Part shown: positions 23,078-32,269 of the stretch, piece after piece | How positions within the stretch are numbered: position 1 is the stretch's first letter | Layout: each line of letters opens with the position of its first letter | NCBI GenBank assembly: GCA_022072205.1 | Contig: JAJVID010000086.1 | Span: forward strand, 1 to 55,847 | Direction of reading: 5' to 3' | Origin: Acidobacteriota bacterium | Lineage (GTDB): Bacteria > Acidobacteriota > Blastocatellia > RBC074 | DNA: 55,847 nucleotides | Translations under genes and position numbers: made by a program | The notes under the pieces: generated by a model | Database searches by the model: none | What the model saw: the letters and a program-made list of their open reading frames with translations, nothing else | Told to the model about the DNA's origin: nothing

Positions 23078-24499
23078 TACTGCGCCGATTGCGTCGAGCA
23101 ACTTCTGATGAATCCCACCAAAGCCGCCGTTTGACATAATCACCACTACGTCGCCCGCGCGCAGATCAGGCGTGATGTGTTCGATGATCGCCTCAGCGCC
23201 TTCAATCGAAAACGCCTGCTTGCCTTGCGATTTCAGATCGGCGATCACTTCGTCAATTGACAACTGGTCGTCGGCGGCGAGCCGGAACGATTCGAAGATC
23301 GGCGCGATCACTACATAATCAGCCGTAGCGAACGCCACCGGGTAATCTTTTTGAAAAACCTTCTTGCGCGTAGTCCACGAGCGCGGCTCGAAGACAGCCA
23401 CGATGCGGCGTTCGGGGTATCGCTGCTTCATCCCGCGCAGCGTCTCCCTGATCGCCGTCGGGTGATGCGCGAAATCGTCAATCACAGTGATGTCATTGAC
23501 CACGCCGCGCACCTGCATCCGGCGCTTGACGCTTTTGAACGTGGCCAGAGCTTCGGCCACCAGACGGCGCTCGATTCCCAACGCATCCGCCGCCGCGATG
23601 GTCGCCAGACAATTTCTGACGTTGAACATTCCGGCCAGCGGCGATTGGAATTCGCCGTACTCTTTACCTTCGCGCAACACTTTGAAGCGCGTCGCTTCGG
23701 GCAGGAAATCAATCTCGCGCGCCGTCCATTTCGCGTCCGGGTGTTCGATGCCGAAGCTTTCGACCGGGCACCAGACGCCTTGCGGCTCGATTGGTTTGGT
23801 CACGATTTCGCGCACAACCGATGAATCCCAGCCGGCGATCAGTCGTCCATTCGACGGGATCAGATTGACCAGCAGTCGAAACACTTTTCGGATCGCATCC
23901 AGGTTCGGATAAATATCCGCGTGGTCGTATTCGATGTTGTTCAAAATGACCAGATCGGGCAGGTAGTGCAGAAACTTCGGCCCTTTGTCGAAATAGGCCG
24001 TATCGTATTCGTCGCCCTCAATCACGAAATGATTTGAATCGGTGATCTTGAAACTCGCGCCGAAATTTTCAGCGACTCCGCCGACCAGGAACGATGGATC
24101 AAGCCCGCCGGCTTCCATCACCCAGGCCATCAACGAAGTCGTAGTCGTCTTGCCGTGCGTGCCTGTGACGACCGTCGAGTGTTTGCCGCGAATGAAATTC
24201 TCGCGAATAACTTCGGGCATCGAAGCGCAGCGCAATTTGTGATTGAGCGCGTATTCGATCTCCGCGTTGCCGCGCGACGTGGCGTTGCCGATGACAACGA
24301 CATCGGGCGCTGGCTGTAGATGCGCGGCGTCGAAGCCGTCGAAGGTTTCAATGCCGAGCCGCTTCAGTTCGCTGTCCATCGGCGGATAGAAAGCCTTGTC
24401 GGAACCGGTGACCTTGTGTCCCTGAGCCTTCAGCATTCCCGCCAACGACCCCATCGCAGTGCCGCAGACACCTATCAAATGAAAATGTTTTTTCTGCAT
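23066..24499 (-). CDS. mpl: UDP-MurNAc:L-Ala-gamma-D-Glu-meso-DAP ligase
   Basis: A 477-residue Mur-ligase that recycles murein tripeptide onto UDP-N-acetylmuramate. Seen: N-terminal Rossmann-like FHLIGVCGTAMGSLAGMLKA, P-loop VTGTHGKTTTTSLMAWV, NNIEYDHADIYPNLDAI, and the C-terminal domain with DDFAHHPTAIRETLRGMK and FEPRSWTTRKKVFQ. The GSDKAFYPPMDSELKRLGIE segment is typical of Mpl rather than MurC. The frame extends to 24691, but the conserved start is the ATG at 24499. It indicates a DAP-type peptidoglycan and recycling of muropeptides. The stop lies within a palindromic repeat. Confidence 0.95.
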   Translation of the reverse strand: MQKKHFHLIGVCGTAMGSLAGMLKAQGHKVTGSDKAFYPPMDSELKRLGIETFDGFDAAHLQPAPDVVVIGNATSRGNAEIEYALNHKLRCASMPEVIRENFIRGKHSTVVTGTHGKTTTTSLMAWVMEAGGLDPSFLVGGVAENFGASFKITDSNHFVIEGDEYDTAYFDKGPKFLHYLPDLVILNNIEYDHADIYPNLDAIRKVFRLLVNLIPSNGRLIAGWDSSVVREIVTKPIEPQGVWCPVESFGIEHPDAKWTAREIDFLPEATRFKVLREGKEYGEFQSPLAGMFNVRNCLATIAAADALGIERRLVAEALATFKSVKRRMQVRGVVNDITVIDDFAHHPTAIRETLRGMKQRYPERRIVAVFEPRSWTTRKKVFQKDYPVAFATADYVVIAPIFESFRLAADDQLSIDEVIADLKSQGKQAFSIEGAEAIIEHITPDLRAGDVVVIMSNGGFGGIHQKLLDAIGAVPRA

Positions 24500-24647
24500 T
24501 CCTGTAAACTTCCCAGGTTGAACGAAAATAACTTTGCGATTGTGGGGACGGCGATTATAGCTTTCGAGCCGCGTTTTCGATAGCAATTTGAATTTGTAAA
24601 CTCGATCCGATAGATTCTCCAGCAAAATAACAAAGCGGAGGCAGAGG

Positions 24648-25142
24648 ATGAAATCGAACAGAAGGCAGTTTATCGCAACGTCACTGCTCACAGCCAGCGC
24701 GTTCTCGTTGCCGGTGGCGGCTCAGGACAAGACGAATCCCGCCGGCGAAGCGCGAACGGTATCGCTGCGGGGCCGCGTGATTTGTTACACCGAAGAGTTG
24801 CAAAAACCATATCAGGTCATTCCCGACTGCGAAACGCGCGGACACGTTTACACGCTGAAGACCGGCGACAGCAGGCTCTATCCCTTCCTGCCGGTTGATA
24901 CCGCCGCCGCCGTCTGGATGGACGAACGTTACCGCCAGCGCGAGTTGCAAGTAACCGCACGCCTCTTTCCTCAAACCAACTTCATCGAAGTCATCAAATT
25001 TCAATCCTGGCGCAACGGCAAACTGCATGACCTCTACTATTTTTGCGACGTGTGCTACATCAGTTCGCACAAACCAGGGCCGTGCGAATGCTGCCAGGAC
25101 CCGGTTCAGTTCCGCGAAACTCCCGCCGAAGACAACAAGTAA
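24648..25142 (+). CDS. Tat-exported Cys-rich protein, unknown function
   Basis: 164 residues. The N-terminus MKSNRRQFIATSLLTASAFS, then LPVAAQ, has a twin-arginine followed by a hydrophobic core, consistent with Tat export. The body (VSLRGRVICYTEELQKPYQV) looks like a small beta-barrel. The C-terminal third holds a cluster, FCDVC then nine residues then CECC, probably binding a metal. I do not recognise a family. GGAGGCAGAGG lies just before the ATG. Tat export together with a Cys cluster suggests cofactor insertion before secretion. Confidence 0.8.
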   Translation: MKSNRRQFIATSLLTASAFSLPVAAQDKTNPAGEARTVSLRGRVICYTEELQKPYQVIPDCETRGHVYTLKTGDSRLYPFLPVDTAAAVWMDERYRQRELQVTARLFPQTNFIEVIKFQSWRNGKLHDLYYFCDVCYISSHKPGPCECCQDPVQFRETPAEDNK

Positions 25143-25201
25143 ATTCGCCGGTGATAAAAAAATCGCTTTCCGGTTGAGGAATTGATTGCGCGCCCTTCAA
25201 A

Positions 25202-28075
25202 TCAACCGACCAGGCGCAGTCCTTCGGGCAATGATTCGCCGAAGATTCGGACTGCGTCACTGCGTCCGGGCGGAACGTATTCGCGCAGGCTTTCGATCAA
25301 ACTCCCGGCCAGACCCGCTTCGTTCAATCTGATCATCGCTTCCCAGCGCGCGTCGGCGTCCACGTCGCGGTGCGGGTCGTTCGTTCGCGCGCCCAGTTGG
25401 ACGACGGCCGAAGCGACATCGGGCGTGAGTTCATGCAACCGCAGCAGCGATTTTATCCACATCGCCGCCACCTCCGCCGGGACTACGCAATTGAGCGGGC
25501 CGTAAAGCGGAATCCGCGCGCCAAGCCTTCCGAGCGACCAGAGAAAACTCTTGTTCGTTGGGTCTTCCTTGATCTTGCCAAGCAACTCTTTGCCGAGCGA
25601 GACGCGGGTCGGCGCGGGCAAGTGTTCCAAACTGGCCAGCAGCCGCCAGCCTTCGCGCTCGACCTGAGTGTTGAGCCTGCCGGTCAGTTTCTTTCCGCCG
25701 ACGCCCAGCGCCACTTTGTGCCGGTGAAAAAGTTCGTTCTGCTGGTTGGCGTTCAAGCCGCCCGCCACGCGCCGCCACAGCACCAGCCATTCGACCTGGC
25801 ATTGCAATTCTCGCGGAAACGTCAGCCCGGCCATGTAGATTTTGCGCGCCTGCGACATTCGCCAATCGTCAGCCGGAGCGCCGAAGCCCGGACGCAAACA
25901 GAAGCCGAACAGATTGAGCCAGCGCGCTTCGTATTTCGGTCCTTTCTTTCGTCCGTCAGTCGCTTGCGCCATCGTGTCGCATAGCTTGCGAATCGTGATC
26001 ATCGGCCAGGCGTCTTTGCCGTAACCGAAAACCGCTTCGATCTTGCCGACCAGAATTTCCGGCGTGACCGTCTCGCCTTCAATGGCGTCGCGCGGCCCGC
26101 CGAAGACCGCGCGGATCAGGCGTTCGGCGCGTTCCAGCGCTTCATCGGAAATCACGGTCTGCGTTTCTTCCATCCCTTCTTCGGTTGTGGATTCCTCTTC
26201 AGGCTCAGGCGCGGCTTCAGCGCCGCGCAGTTGGAATTGCAATCGCCAGCGATGATCGGAATTGAGAGACTTGAGCCACAGTTCGAGCGTGCCCACTTCG
26301 GTGAAGCTGACGGTCAAACGCACGGCCAGTTCAACCTGCCGCGACTTCTTGCCGTAACGCAACGTGGTGATCAGCGGGGCGAGGCGGTGAACGTCGTCTT
26401 CATCGAGCGTCACGACATCGCCGTGCGCATCGTGGCCGGTGGTCGCGCTGTAAAGCGTGAACGTAACCGGGCGATTGGCGAGCGCCACAAATTCCCGGCC
26501 TTCCAGGTCGAGCGTAGTTCCCTCTTCAGTCCCGCGCGGCAAAACGCAAACGGCTTGCGCCTGTCCCTCGCCAAGCTTCGCGCCGGTCTGCACGCCGATG
26601 TAGTAGGCCCGCGCGCTGCCGCCACTGATGCGCAAGCCGCCTGCCTTCCGCACGTGCCCGTAATAAGCCGCGCCCAAAGCGACCGCCCCCTCCGGCGCTT
26701 CGTTGCTCAACACTTTCGGTTGCCACTGCTTTCTTTTCTCGCGGAACCAGTTCGCAACAGCTTCGACGATTCGCTCGCGCGTGATCGCCGGAGCGAAGAA
26801 ACCGCCATTGAAAAGTATCGCGTCCGGACGGACGAGAGTGGGGAATGGGGAATGGGGAGTCGGGAATGTTGTGATCTCTGGACTCCCCGACTCCCCACTC
26901 CCCACTCCCCACTCCCTGCTCTTCGTCAGGAATGCGGCCAGATGTTTTGTGATCGCCGGATCGCTGGCGTAAGGCAGGCCGAGTTCGCGCAGCCCTGTTC
27001 GCCGTTCGCGCGCGGGCAGTTCATCGGGCGCGGAGCCTGGGAGAAAGCCGTCAGCCAGCGTCTCTTCAACTTCCTGCCGCGTGAGTTCCGTGCTGAGCGT
27101 TCCGCCGACTAGCGCCCGCCCGCCGCCGAGAACATTGACCGGAACGCGCTTGAGCCTGCCGTCGCTGAGCAGTTTTTCTTTCGCGGCGCAGCATTGCCGC
27201 CGCAATGCGTTCTGCTGCCGCAAGCTGAGTTTGGGATTGCCGAGCTTCTCCATCACGCGCCGCGCCAGCGCCAGATCAACGTTGTCGCCGCCGAGCAGCA
27301 GGTGTTCGCCAATCGCCGTGCGCTCGAATTTGATTTCGCCGCCTTCGATCTGCACGCGGATCAAACTGAAATCGGTTGTGCCGCCGCCCACGTCGCAAAC
27401 CAGAACGAGGTCGCCGTCTTTCAAATATCGTTTGAGCGTTCGCCGATGTGTAACGATCCAGGCGTAAAAAGCGGCCATCGGCTCTTCGATCAAAGTCAAC
27501 TTCTGGAATCCGGCGTCGCGCGCCGCTTTCACGGTCAATTCGCGCGCCTCTTCGTCAAACGACGCAGGCACGGTCAAAACAATTTCCTGCCGCTCGAATA
27601 GCAACTCGCCGTCGCCTTTGGCCATCGCGTAATTCCACGCGTCGCGCAGATGGGCGAGATAACGTGTCGAAGCCTCAACGGGCGAACAGACTTGTTCAGC
27701 ATGTTCAGCCCCCCAGGGCAATAATTTCGCCGTGCGATCAACGGCGTCGTGACTGAGCCAGGATTTGGCCGAAGCGACTTGACGTCCGGGCGCGAGCGCG
27801 CCCTGCTCGCGCGCAAAAACGCCGACGACAGCTTCGGGCCGCTCATCCCACGGAAGCCGCAGACTGCCGGGCGCGTCCTGCTCGTTTGCGAAATAGAGAA
27901 ACGAAGGCAACGTCGGCAGCGCGCCGACTTCTCCTTCAGCGATGAGTTGCGGGACATTGAAGACGTGAATTGCCGGCGTGTCGCCGGTTATCGGCTCCTG
28001 CGTGTCAACGTAGGCGACGGCTGAATTGGTCGTGCCGAGATCAATCCCGATTAAGTAGCGGCTCGATACTTCCAT
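25202..28075 (-). CDS. Large Hsp70-family protein (C-terminally extended)
   Basis: 957 residues. The actin-like ATPase domain is clear: YLIGIDLGTTNSAVAYVDTQ at the start, EIVLTVPASFDEEARELTVK, LTLIEEPMAAFYAWI, LVLVCDVGGGTTDFSLIRV and the phosphate-2-like ILFNGGFFAP. It lacks a recognisable DnaK substrate lid; the C-terminal 350 residues are helical (WLNLFGFCLRPGFGAPADDW; KSFLWSLGRLGARIPLYGPL), as in the long Hsp70-like proteins found beside DUF2760 genes. A repeat palindrome at 26836-26917 is translated in frame just before ILFNGG (peptide with EWGVGSGE..TTFPTPHSP), absent from the partner Hsp70. It follows the shorter Hsp70 gene on the same strand. Confidence 0.93.
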   Translation of the reverse strand: MEVSSRYLIGIDLGTTNSAVAYVDTQEPITGDTPAIHVFNVPQLIAEGEVGALPTLPSFLYFANEQDAPGSLRLPWDERPEAVVGVFAREQGALAPGRQVASAKSWLSHDAVDRTAKLLPWGAEHAEQVCSPVEASTRYLAHLRDAWNYAMAKGDGELLFERQEIVLTVPASFDEEARELTVKAARDAGFQKLTLIEEPMAAFYAWIVTHRRTLKRYLKDGDLVLVCDVGGGTTDFSLIRVQIEGGEIKFERTAIGEHLLLGGDNVDLALARRVMEKLGNPKLSLRQQNALRRQCCAAKEKLLSDGRLKRVPVNVLGGGRALVGGTLSTELTRQEVEETLADGFLPGSAPDELPARERRTGLRELGLPYASDPAITKHLAAFLTKSREWGVGSGESGSPEITTFPTPHSPFPTLVRPDAILFNGGFFAPAITRERIVEAVANWFREKRKQWQPKVLSNEAPEGAVALGAAYYGHVRKAGGLRISGGSARAYYIGVQTGAKLGEGQAQAVCVLPRGTEEGTTLDLEGREFVALANRPVTFTLYSATTGHDAHGDVVTLDEDDVHRLAPLITTLRYGKKSRQVELAVRLTVSFTEVGTLELWLKSLNSDHRWRLQFQLRGAEAAPEPEEESTTEEGMEETQTVISDEALERAERLIRAVFGGPRDAIEGETVTPEILVGKIEAVFGYGKDAWPMITIRKLCDTMAQATDGRKKGPKYEARWLNLFGFCLRPGFGAPADDWRMSQARKIYMAGLTFPRELQCQVEWLVLWRRVAGGLNANQQNELFHRHKVALGVGGKKLTGRLNTQVEREGWRLLASLEHLPAPTRVSLGKELLGKIKEDPTNKSFLWSLGRLGARIPLYGPLNCVVPAEVAAMWIKSLLRLHELTPDVASAVVQLGARTNDPHRDVDADARWEAMIRLNEAGLAGSLIESLREYVPPGRSDAVRIFGESLPEGLRLVG
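26836..26917. repeat. Inverted heptamer repeats inside the Hsp70 gene
   Basis: Left arm: GGGGAAT/GGGGAGT heptamers (26840-26865). Right arm: ACTCCCC heptamers (26881-26915). The arms can fold back on each other, and the whole element is translated in frame within the ATPase domain. The unit is like that at 30078-30147. Confidence 0.85.
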
Positions 28076-28108
28076 GCGCTGCTAAATCAGACTCAAAATA
28101 ATTGATTC

Positions 28109-28199
28109 GCCACAGAGCCGCAGAGCCACAGAGAGCAAGGAGGGCGCTCGACGTGATGCCCTCTTCTCTTTCCCCTCTGTGGCTCTGTGGCTCTGTGGC
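28109..28199. repeat. Inverted octamer repeats between Hsp70 genes
   Basis: Arms of three CTGTGGCT-type octamers: 28109-28133 and 28175-28199, 25 bp with one mismatch. It fills most of the 133-base gap between the two Hsp70 genes. Design is the same as the heptamer elements but with an 8-base unit. Confidence 0.85.
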
Positions 28200-28208
28200 A
28201 GACAATCG

Positions 28209-30059
28209 TTAAGACTCGTCCTTCTCCCGAATATTGAATTCCAGCTTCCATCGCTGTTGCCCGTCGCGCGACACGCACCACAGTTCCAGCGTGCCGATCT
28301 CAGTGACGCGGCTTTCCAGCCGCACTGGCATCACGGTTTCTTCCTGCCCCTCAACTTTGAGCGTCACTTCCAGCGGGCTTAGCTCCTGAATCTCATCGGC
28401 GCCCCAGTCTTCGACCATTCCGCCGATCTGATCCTGCTTGCGGACGGTTGAGCTTAGGAAACGAAACTCCGCCGGTTCGCCAACGACCAGGCCGAATTCG
28501 CGGTTTGGGATTTTCGCCTCCGTGCCTTCTTCCATTCCGAACGGAACGACGCAGAGAGCTTTGAGCGGCGCGGGCAATCCGGGCACGGCGGGCATCGCGC
28601 TTTCGACGCCGATGTAATAAGTGCGCGGCGCGCCGCTGCGGATGCGGACTCCGCGACCGCTCCGCGCTCTGCCGTAATAAGCAGCGCCGCGCGCTACGGC
28701 GTGATCGAGGTCTGGCGCGTCTAAAACCTCCTTCGTACCCAGCGGCTCGAATCCTTCAGCCATCAGCCAGTTGTTGAGCGCTTCGACCAGACGTTCGCGC
28801 AACAACGCCGCTTTCATCACGCCGCCGTTGAACAGAATGTGCGTCGGGCAGGCGAATCCGCTCTTGCCGCGACGTATCGCGGCGGCGTCGGGACTGTTGG
28901 CGGTTTGTTGCGCCAGAAAGCGCGCCAGGTGTTTGGTGACCGCGGGGTCAGCGGCGTAAGGCAGGCCGAGTTCCTGAAATCCGATGCGGCGCTGTCGCAC
29001 AGGCATTTCGGTGTTGGCCACAAGCGGAAAGAAGCCTTCGACCAGAGATTGTTCGACATCTTCGCGCAGCAGTTCGGTCTTGACGCTGCCGCCGACCAGC
29101 TTCGTGCCTTTGCCGAGCACGGTGATCGGCTGCTTCTTGCTTTTCGGCTCCGAGAAGAGCCGCTCTTTCCCGATCCGCGCCTGATGCCAGAGCGATTGCA
29201 GTTGCCAGGTGTCAATGCGATGGCCTTCGTCTTCCAGCCGCTGCTGCAGCAACCGGGCGAGCGACAAATCCATGTTGTCGCCGCCGAGCAGGATGTGATC
29301 GCCCACCGCCACGCGGCGCAGCGCGAGTTCGCCGCCCTCTTCCGAAACCGTGATCAAGCTGAAATCGGTCGTGCCGCCGCCCACGTCGCAAACCAGAATC
29401 AGGTCGCCGACTTTGACGCGCTTGCGCCACGCGTCGCCCTGAGCCTCGATCCAGGCGTAGAAAGCGGACTGCGGTTCTTCCAGCAACGTGACGCGACGCA
29501 GCCCGGCTTGTTCGGCGGCGCGCAGTGTCAACTCGCGCGCCTCTTCGTCGAACGAGGCCGGAACAGTCAAAAAGATTTCCTGCTCGCTCAGAGCCAGTTC
29601 CGGCGCCTTCCTCGCCATCCGGCTGTCCCACACGCTGCGCAGGTATTCCAGATAGCGCGCCGACGCGTCCACAGGCGAAAGCTTCGGAACTTCTTCGGGC
29701 GATTGCCAGGGCAGAATCGGCGCGGCTCGATTGACCGCCGCGTACGACAGCCACGATTTAGCCGACGAGATCAGCCGCGCGGGATTTTCAGCGCCGCGTT
29801 TGCGCGCCAGTTCGCCGATCACGAACTGCGGATTGCGATCCCAGGGCAACGCCAGACTGCCTTTCGGGAAATCCATTTCGCCGGGAACGAATAGAAATGA
29901 AGGCATCAGCGAACGCTCCTCCACTTCACCCGGATTCACGAGTTGAGGAATGGCCCCGACTTCGATGCGCGCGCCTTCTTCCGGCTGCGCGTTGTCAAAA
30001 TAGGCGAGAGCCGAATTGGTCGTCCCCAGATCAATGCCAACGATGTATCGCGTGTCCAC
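28209..30059 (-). CDS. Hsp70-family protein (shorter partner)
   Basis: 616 residues with an Hsp70 ATPase domain: YIVGIDLGTTNSALAYFDNA, IFLTVPASFDEEARELTLRA, VTLLEEPQSAFYAWIEAQGD, LILVCDVGGGTTDFSLITV, THILFNGGVMKAALLRERLV. The C-terminal 120 residues form a compact beta-rich part (EIGTLELWCVSRDGQQRWKL) also present in the longer neighbour, in place of the normal substrate-binding domain. It starts with GTG at 30059, with GGAGGGG 5 bases upstream. It is third-party to DnaK: likely a specialised chaperone working with DUF2760 and the longer Hsp70 encoded beside it. Confidence 0.93.
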   Translation of the reverse strand: MDTRYIVGIDLGTTNSALAYFDNAQPEEGARIEVGAIPQLVNPGEVEERSLMPSFLFVPGEMDFPKGSLALPWDRNPQFVIGELARKRGAENPARLISSAKSWLSYAAVNRAAPILPWQSPEEVPKLSPVDASARYLEYLRSVWDSRMARKAPELALSEQEIFLTVPASFDEEARELTLRAAEQAGLRRVTLLEEPQSAFYAWIEAQGDAWRKRVKVGDLILVCDVGGGTTDFSLITVSEEGGELALRRVAVGDHILLGGDNMDLSLARLLQQRLEDEGHRIDTWQLQSLWHQARIGKERLFSEPKSKKQPITVLGKGTKLVGGSVKTELLREDVEQSLVEGFFPLVANTEMPVRQRRIGFQELGLPYAADPAVTKHLARFLAQQTANSPDAAAIRRGKSGFACPTHILFNGGVMKAALLRERLVEALNNWLMAEGFEPLGTKEVLDAPDLDHAVARGAAYYGRARSGRGVRIRSGAPRTYYIGVESAMPAVPGLPAPLKALCVVPFGMEEGTEAKIPNREFGLVVGEPAEFRFLSSTVRKQDQIGGMVEDWGADEIQELSPLEVTLKVEGQEETVMPVRLESRVTEIGTLELWCVSRDGQQRWKLEFNIREKDES

Positions 30060-30077
30060 AGTTTCCCCTCCAATAAA

Positions 30078-30147
30078 GGGGAGTAGGGAGTGGGGAATGG
30101 GGAATGGGGAATTGACCCCGCTCCCTATTCCCTACTCTCCACTCCCC
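30078..30147. repeat. Inverted heptamer repeats between DUF2760 and Hsp70 genes
   Basis: GGGGAAT/GGGAGTA-type heptamers on the left (30078-30111) and matching CCCTATTC/CCACTCCC copies on the right (30119-30147). It ends right at the stop codon of the DUF2760 gene and leaves about 20 bases for the next ribosome binding site. Confidence 0.8.
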
Positions 30148-30687
30148 TCACATTATTTCCACTTCCGCAGGCGCGATGATCGAACGCCCGCCGTCGGCTG
30201 GCAGCGGCGGCAGATGCGCTTCAGCGACGCGCCAGCCGCGATGGCGAAGCACACCGCGAAGCGGCGGACTGCCGGTGACGTTGCCGATCAGCTTGACCGC
30301 CGCCGGATCGAATCCCGGCTCGACGGTCACCGGCTGCCCTTCTTCCGAAGCGATCACCGGTTCGAGCGCGAAATAATGATCGAGCGCCTTGCGGCAGCTT
30401 TCGTGAACGTCGCGCACGGCGGCGCCGATCTGCGCGTCCTGATACGGCGCAATGTCTTCGGTAATGAAATCTATCAGCCGCCCGTCGCGTTGCAGCAAAG
30501 CGAGCGCCTGCACGGCGCGATCCACCGACTCCGCTGCTGGCAAAGCCTCAGCCGGAATTTCCTCCGCAGGAAGCGGCGCCTGCTCCGCGATCAGCTCCGG
30601 CGCAATCTCCGCCGGAATCTCACCCTTCGAGAGCACCGAAGAGAAGCACCGGAACGCATAAGACAAACGTTTCCCGAATCTCATCAT
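30148..30687 (-). CDS. DUF2760 protein
   Basis: 179 residues. The conserved region (VDRAVQALALLQRDGRLIDF, then ITEDIAPYQDAQIGAAVRDV, then HESCRKALDHYF) and the ending RGVLRHRGWRVAEAHLP, then IIAPAEVEIM, fit DUF2760. This domain is typically found just upstream of one or two Hsp70-like genes, as here. The N-terminal 60 residues are a Pro/Ala/Glu-rich linker. GAGGTG lies 5 bases before the ATG at 30687. Function unknown; a co-factor of the two Hsp70 proteins is the simplest inference. Confidence 0.88.
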   Translation of the reverse strand: MMRFGKRLSYAFRCFSSVLSKGEIPAEIAPELIAEQAPLPAEEIPAEALPAAESVDRAVQALALLQRDGRLIDFITEDIAPYQDAQIGAAVRDVHESCRKALDHYFALEPVIASEEGQPVTVEPGFDPAAVKLIGNVTGSPPLRGVLRHRGWRVAEAHLPPLPADGGRSIIAPAEVEIM

Positions 30688-30875
30688 TTCAACACCTCAA
30701 CAATCATTTTTGGGGAGAGCGCTGCGCGAGAGGACAGCTTCAAGGCGGGAGAGTTCCAGATCAAATCAGGCATTCAGGGATTAATTACGCAGCCATATAA
30801 TACCCGGCGATGATGGCTTCGTAAACGACCCGTCATGGACAATCTTCATGAATCCTAAAAACCCAGCGCCAAAAA

Positions 30876-30950
30876 GCCAAGACCTATAAATTTCTCCTCG
30901 CTGACTCAATCAGGCGGCGCGTCGGAGGGAAAACTTATAGGTCTTTGGCG
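30876..30950. repeat. Inverted repeat in the DUF2760/MFS gap
   Basis: GCCAAGACCTATAAATTT (from 30876) pairs with AAACTTATAGGTCTTTGGC (ending 30950) with few mismatches, extending through CTCCTC/GGAGGG. The gap 30688-30982 otherwise shows no gene. It could end transcription of the MFS gene or be a dispersed palindrome. Confidence 0.65.
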
Positions 30951-30982
30951 GTCGGTTACAGGTTTTGGCTTATTTCAAATTT

Positions 30983-32248
30983 TCATCCGGCAACCGCCTC
31001 TTTCAATTCGCCTTCAGGGACGAGTTGCTTTGTCGGATCAATGCGCAGGAAAAAGAGCGCGCTGGCGAAGAGCAACGCCGCCATCGGAATGAGCGGCGCG
31101 TTGTAACTGCCGAACCACGTCACCAGGTAGCCGAAGAGCACCGACGACGAGAACGACCCGACCTGCCCGGCCATGTTCATCGTTCCGCTGACCGTCCCGG
31201 CGTACTTGCGCCCGACATCCAGACAGACGGCCCACGACACCGGCAACATGCAATCCATGCTGCCGTAACCCAGAGTCAGAAAGGCCACCGCCGCCCATTT
31301 GTTCCCGGTCAGCGCCGCCAGCAGCATAAACACAGCCGAAAGCGCCAGCCCGGTCGCGCCAACCGCTCGCCGCCCGAACTTCAATCCGCGCCGTTTGACC
31401 AGCCAGTCGCTCAAACTACCGCCGAGCAGGTTGCCGAACGCGCCCACGATGAACGGCAGTGTCGAGAACGTGGCCATTTCGCCTTCGGTCAATCCACGAC
31501 CTTTCTGCAAGTAGGTGTGCAGCCACGAGAGATAGAAATAACTGCCCCAGCAATAGGTGTGGTACATCAGCATGATCTTCCACAGGTTCCAATCGCGCAG
31601 CGCTACGCCCCAGGGCAATCCCCGATGCGCGGCTCTGGGCGAGCTTTCGCCGACTTCTTCCAACTCCTGTTTGCTGACGCCCGGTTTTTCCGCCGGGTTG
31701 TCGCGATACCACCAGTACCAGATCACCGCCCACACAAGGCCGATGACGCCAAAGGCCAGAAACGAAGCTCGCCAGCCATAGGCCCGTTGAATGGGCACGA
31801 CCAGCAACGGCGAGACCGCTCCGCCGATGCGGCTGGCCATCCACACGAAGGAATGAGCGCGCGCGCGTTCGGCCACCGGAAACCAGCGCGAGATGCTCGA
31901 CGAACTGTTGGGATAAGCTCCCGCCTCGCCCGCGCCGAACATAAAGCGCGTGAACAGCAGCACGAAAAAATTCGACACCATTCCGGTCAGGCTCGTGAAC
32001 ACCGACCACCAGACGACGATTCGCGTCAGCACGCGGCGCGCGCCGATGCGGTCGCCCATCGCGCCGCCGGGAATTTCGAATATCGCATACGAGAGCGTGA
32101 ACGCGCCGACCACCCAACCCCACCGCTCCGGCGTGATGCCCAAATCCTCCTGCATGCGCGGGCCTGCGACCGAAATGCAAACGCGGTCAAGATAAGTGAT
32201 GATCGAAAGAAAAAAGAGGAGAGTGAGAACTTTGTAGCGAGATTTCAT
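30983..32248 (-). CDS. MFS transporter, anion:cation symporter-like
   Basis: 421 residues with about 12 hydrophobic segments. The start (KVLTLLFFLSIITYLDRVCI) and the loop GDRIGARRVLTRIVVWWSVF are typical MFS landmarks. YLDR in helix 1 and SRWFPVAERARA after helix 4 match the ACS group (sugar acids and other organic anions). Substrate cannot be told from sequence. I chose the ATG at 32248 since AGGA lies 5 bases before it; the longer frame to 32266 lacks a site. A 223-bp nested palindrome begins 22 bases upstream and must form part of the leader or promoter. Confidence 0.9.
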   Translation of the reverse strand: MKSRYKVLTLLFFLSIITYLDRVCISVAGPRMQEDLGITPERWGWVVGAFTLSYAIFEIPGGAMGDRIGARRVLTRIVVWWSVFTSLTGMVSNFFVLLFTRFMFGAGEAGAYPNSSSSISRWFPVAERARAHSFVWMASRIGGAVSPLLVVPIQRAYGWRASFLAFGVIGLVWAVIWYWWYRDNPAEKPGVSKQELEEVGESSPRAAHRGLPWGVALRDWNLWKIMLMYHTYCWGSYFYLSWLHTYLQKGRGLTEGEMATFSTLPFIVGAFGNLLGGSLSDWLVKRRGLKFGRRAVGATGLALSAVFMLLAALTGNKWAAVAFLTLGYGSMDCMLPVSWAVCLDVGRKYAGTVSGTMNMAGQVGSFSSSVLFGYLVTWFGSYNAPLIPMAALLFASALFFLRIDPTKQLVPEGELKEAVAG

Positions 32249-32269
32249 TTTGTTCCTGTTTGGCAACCA

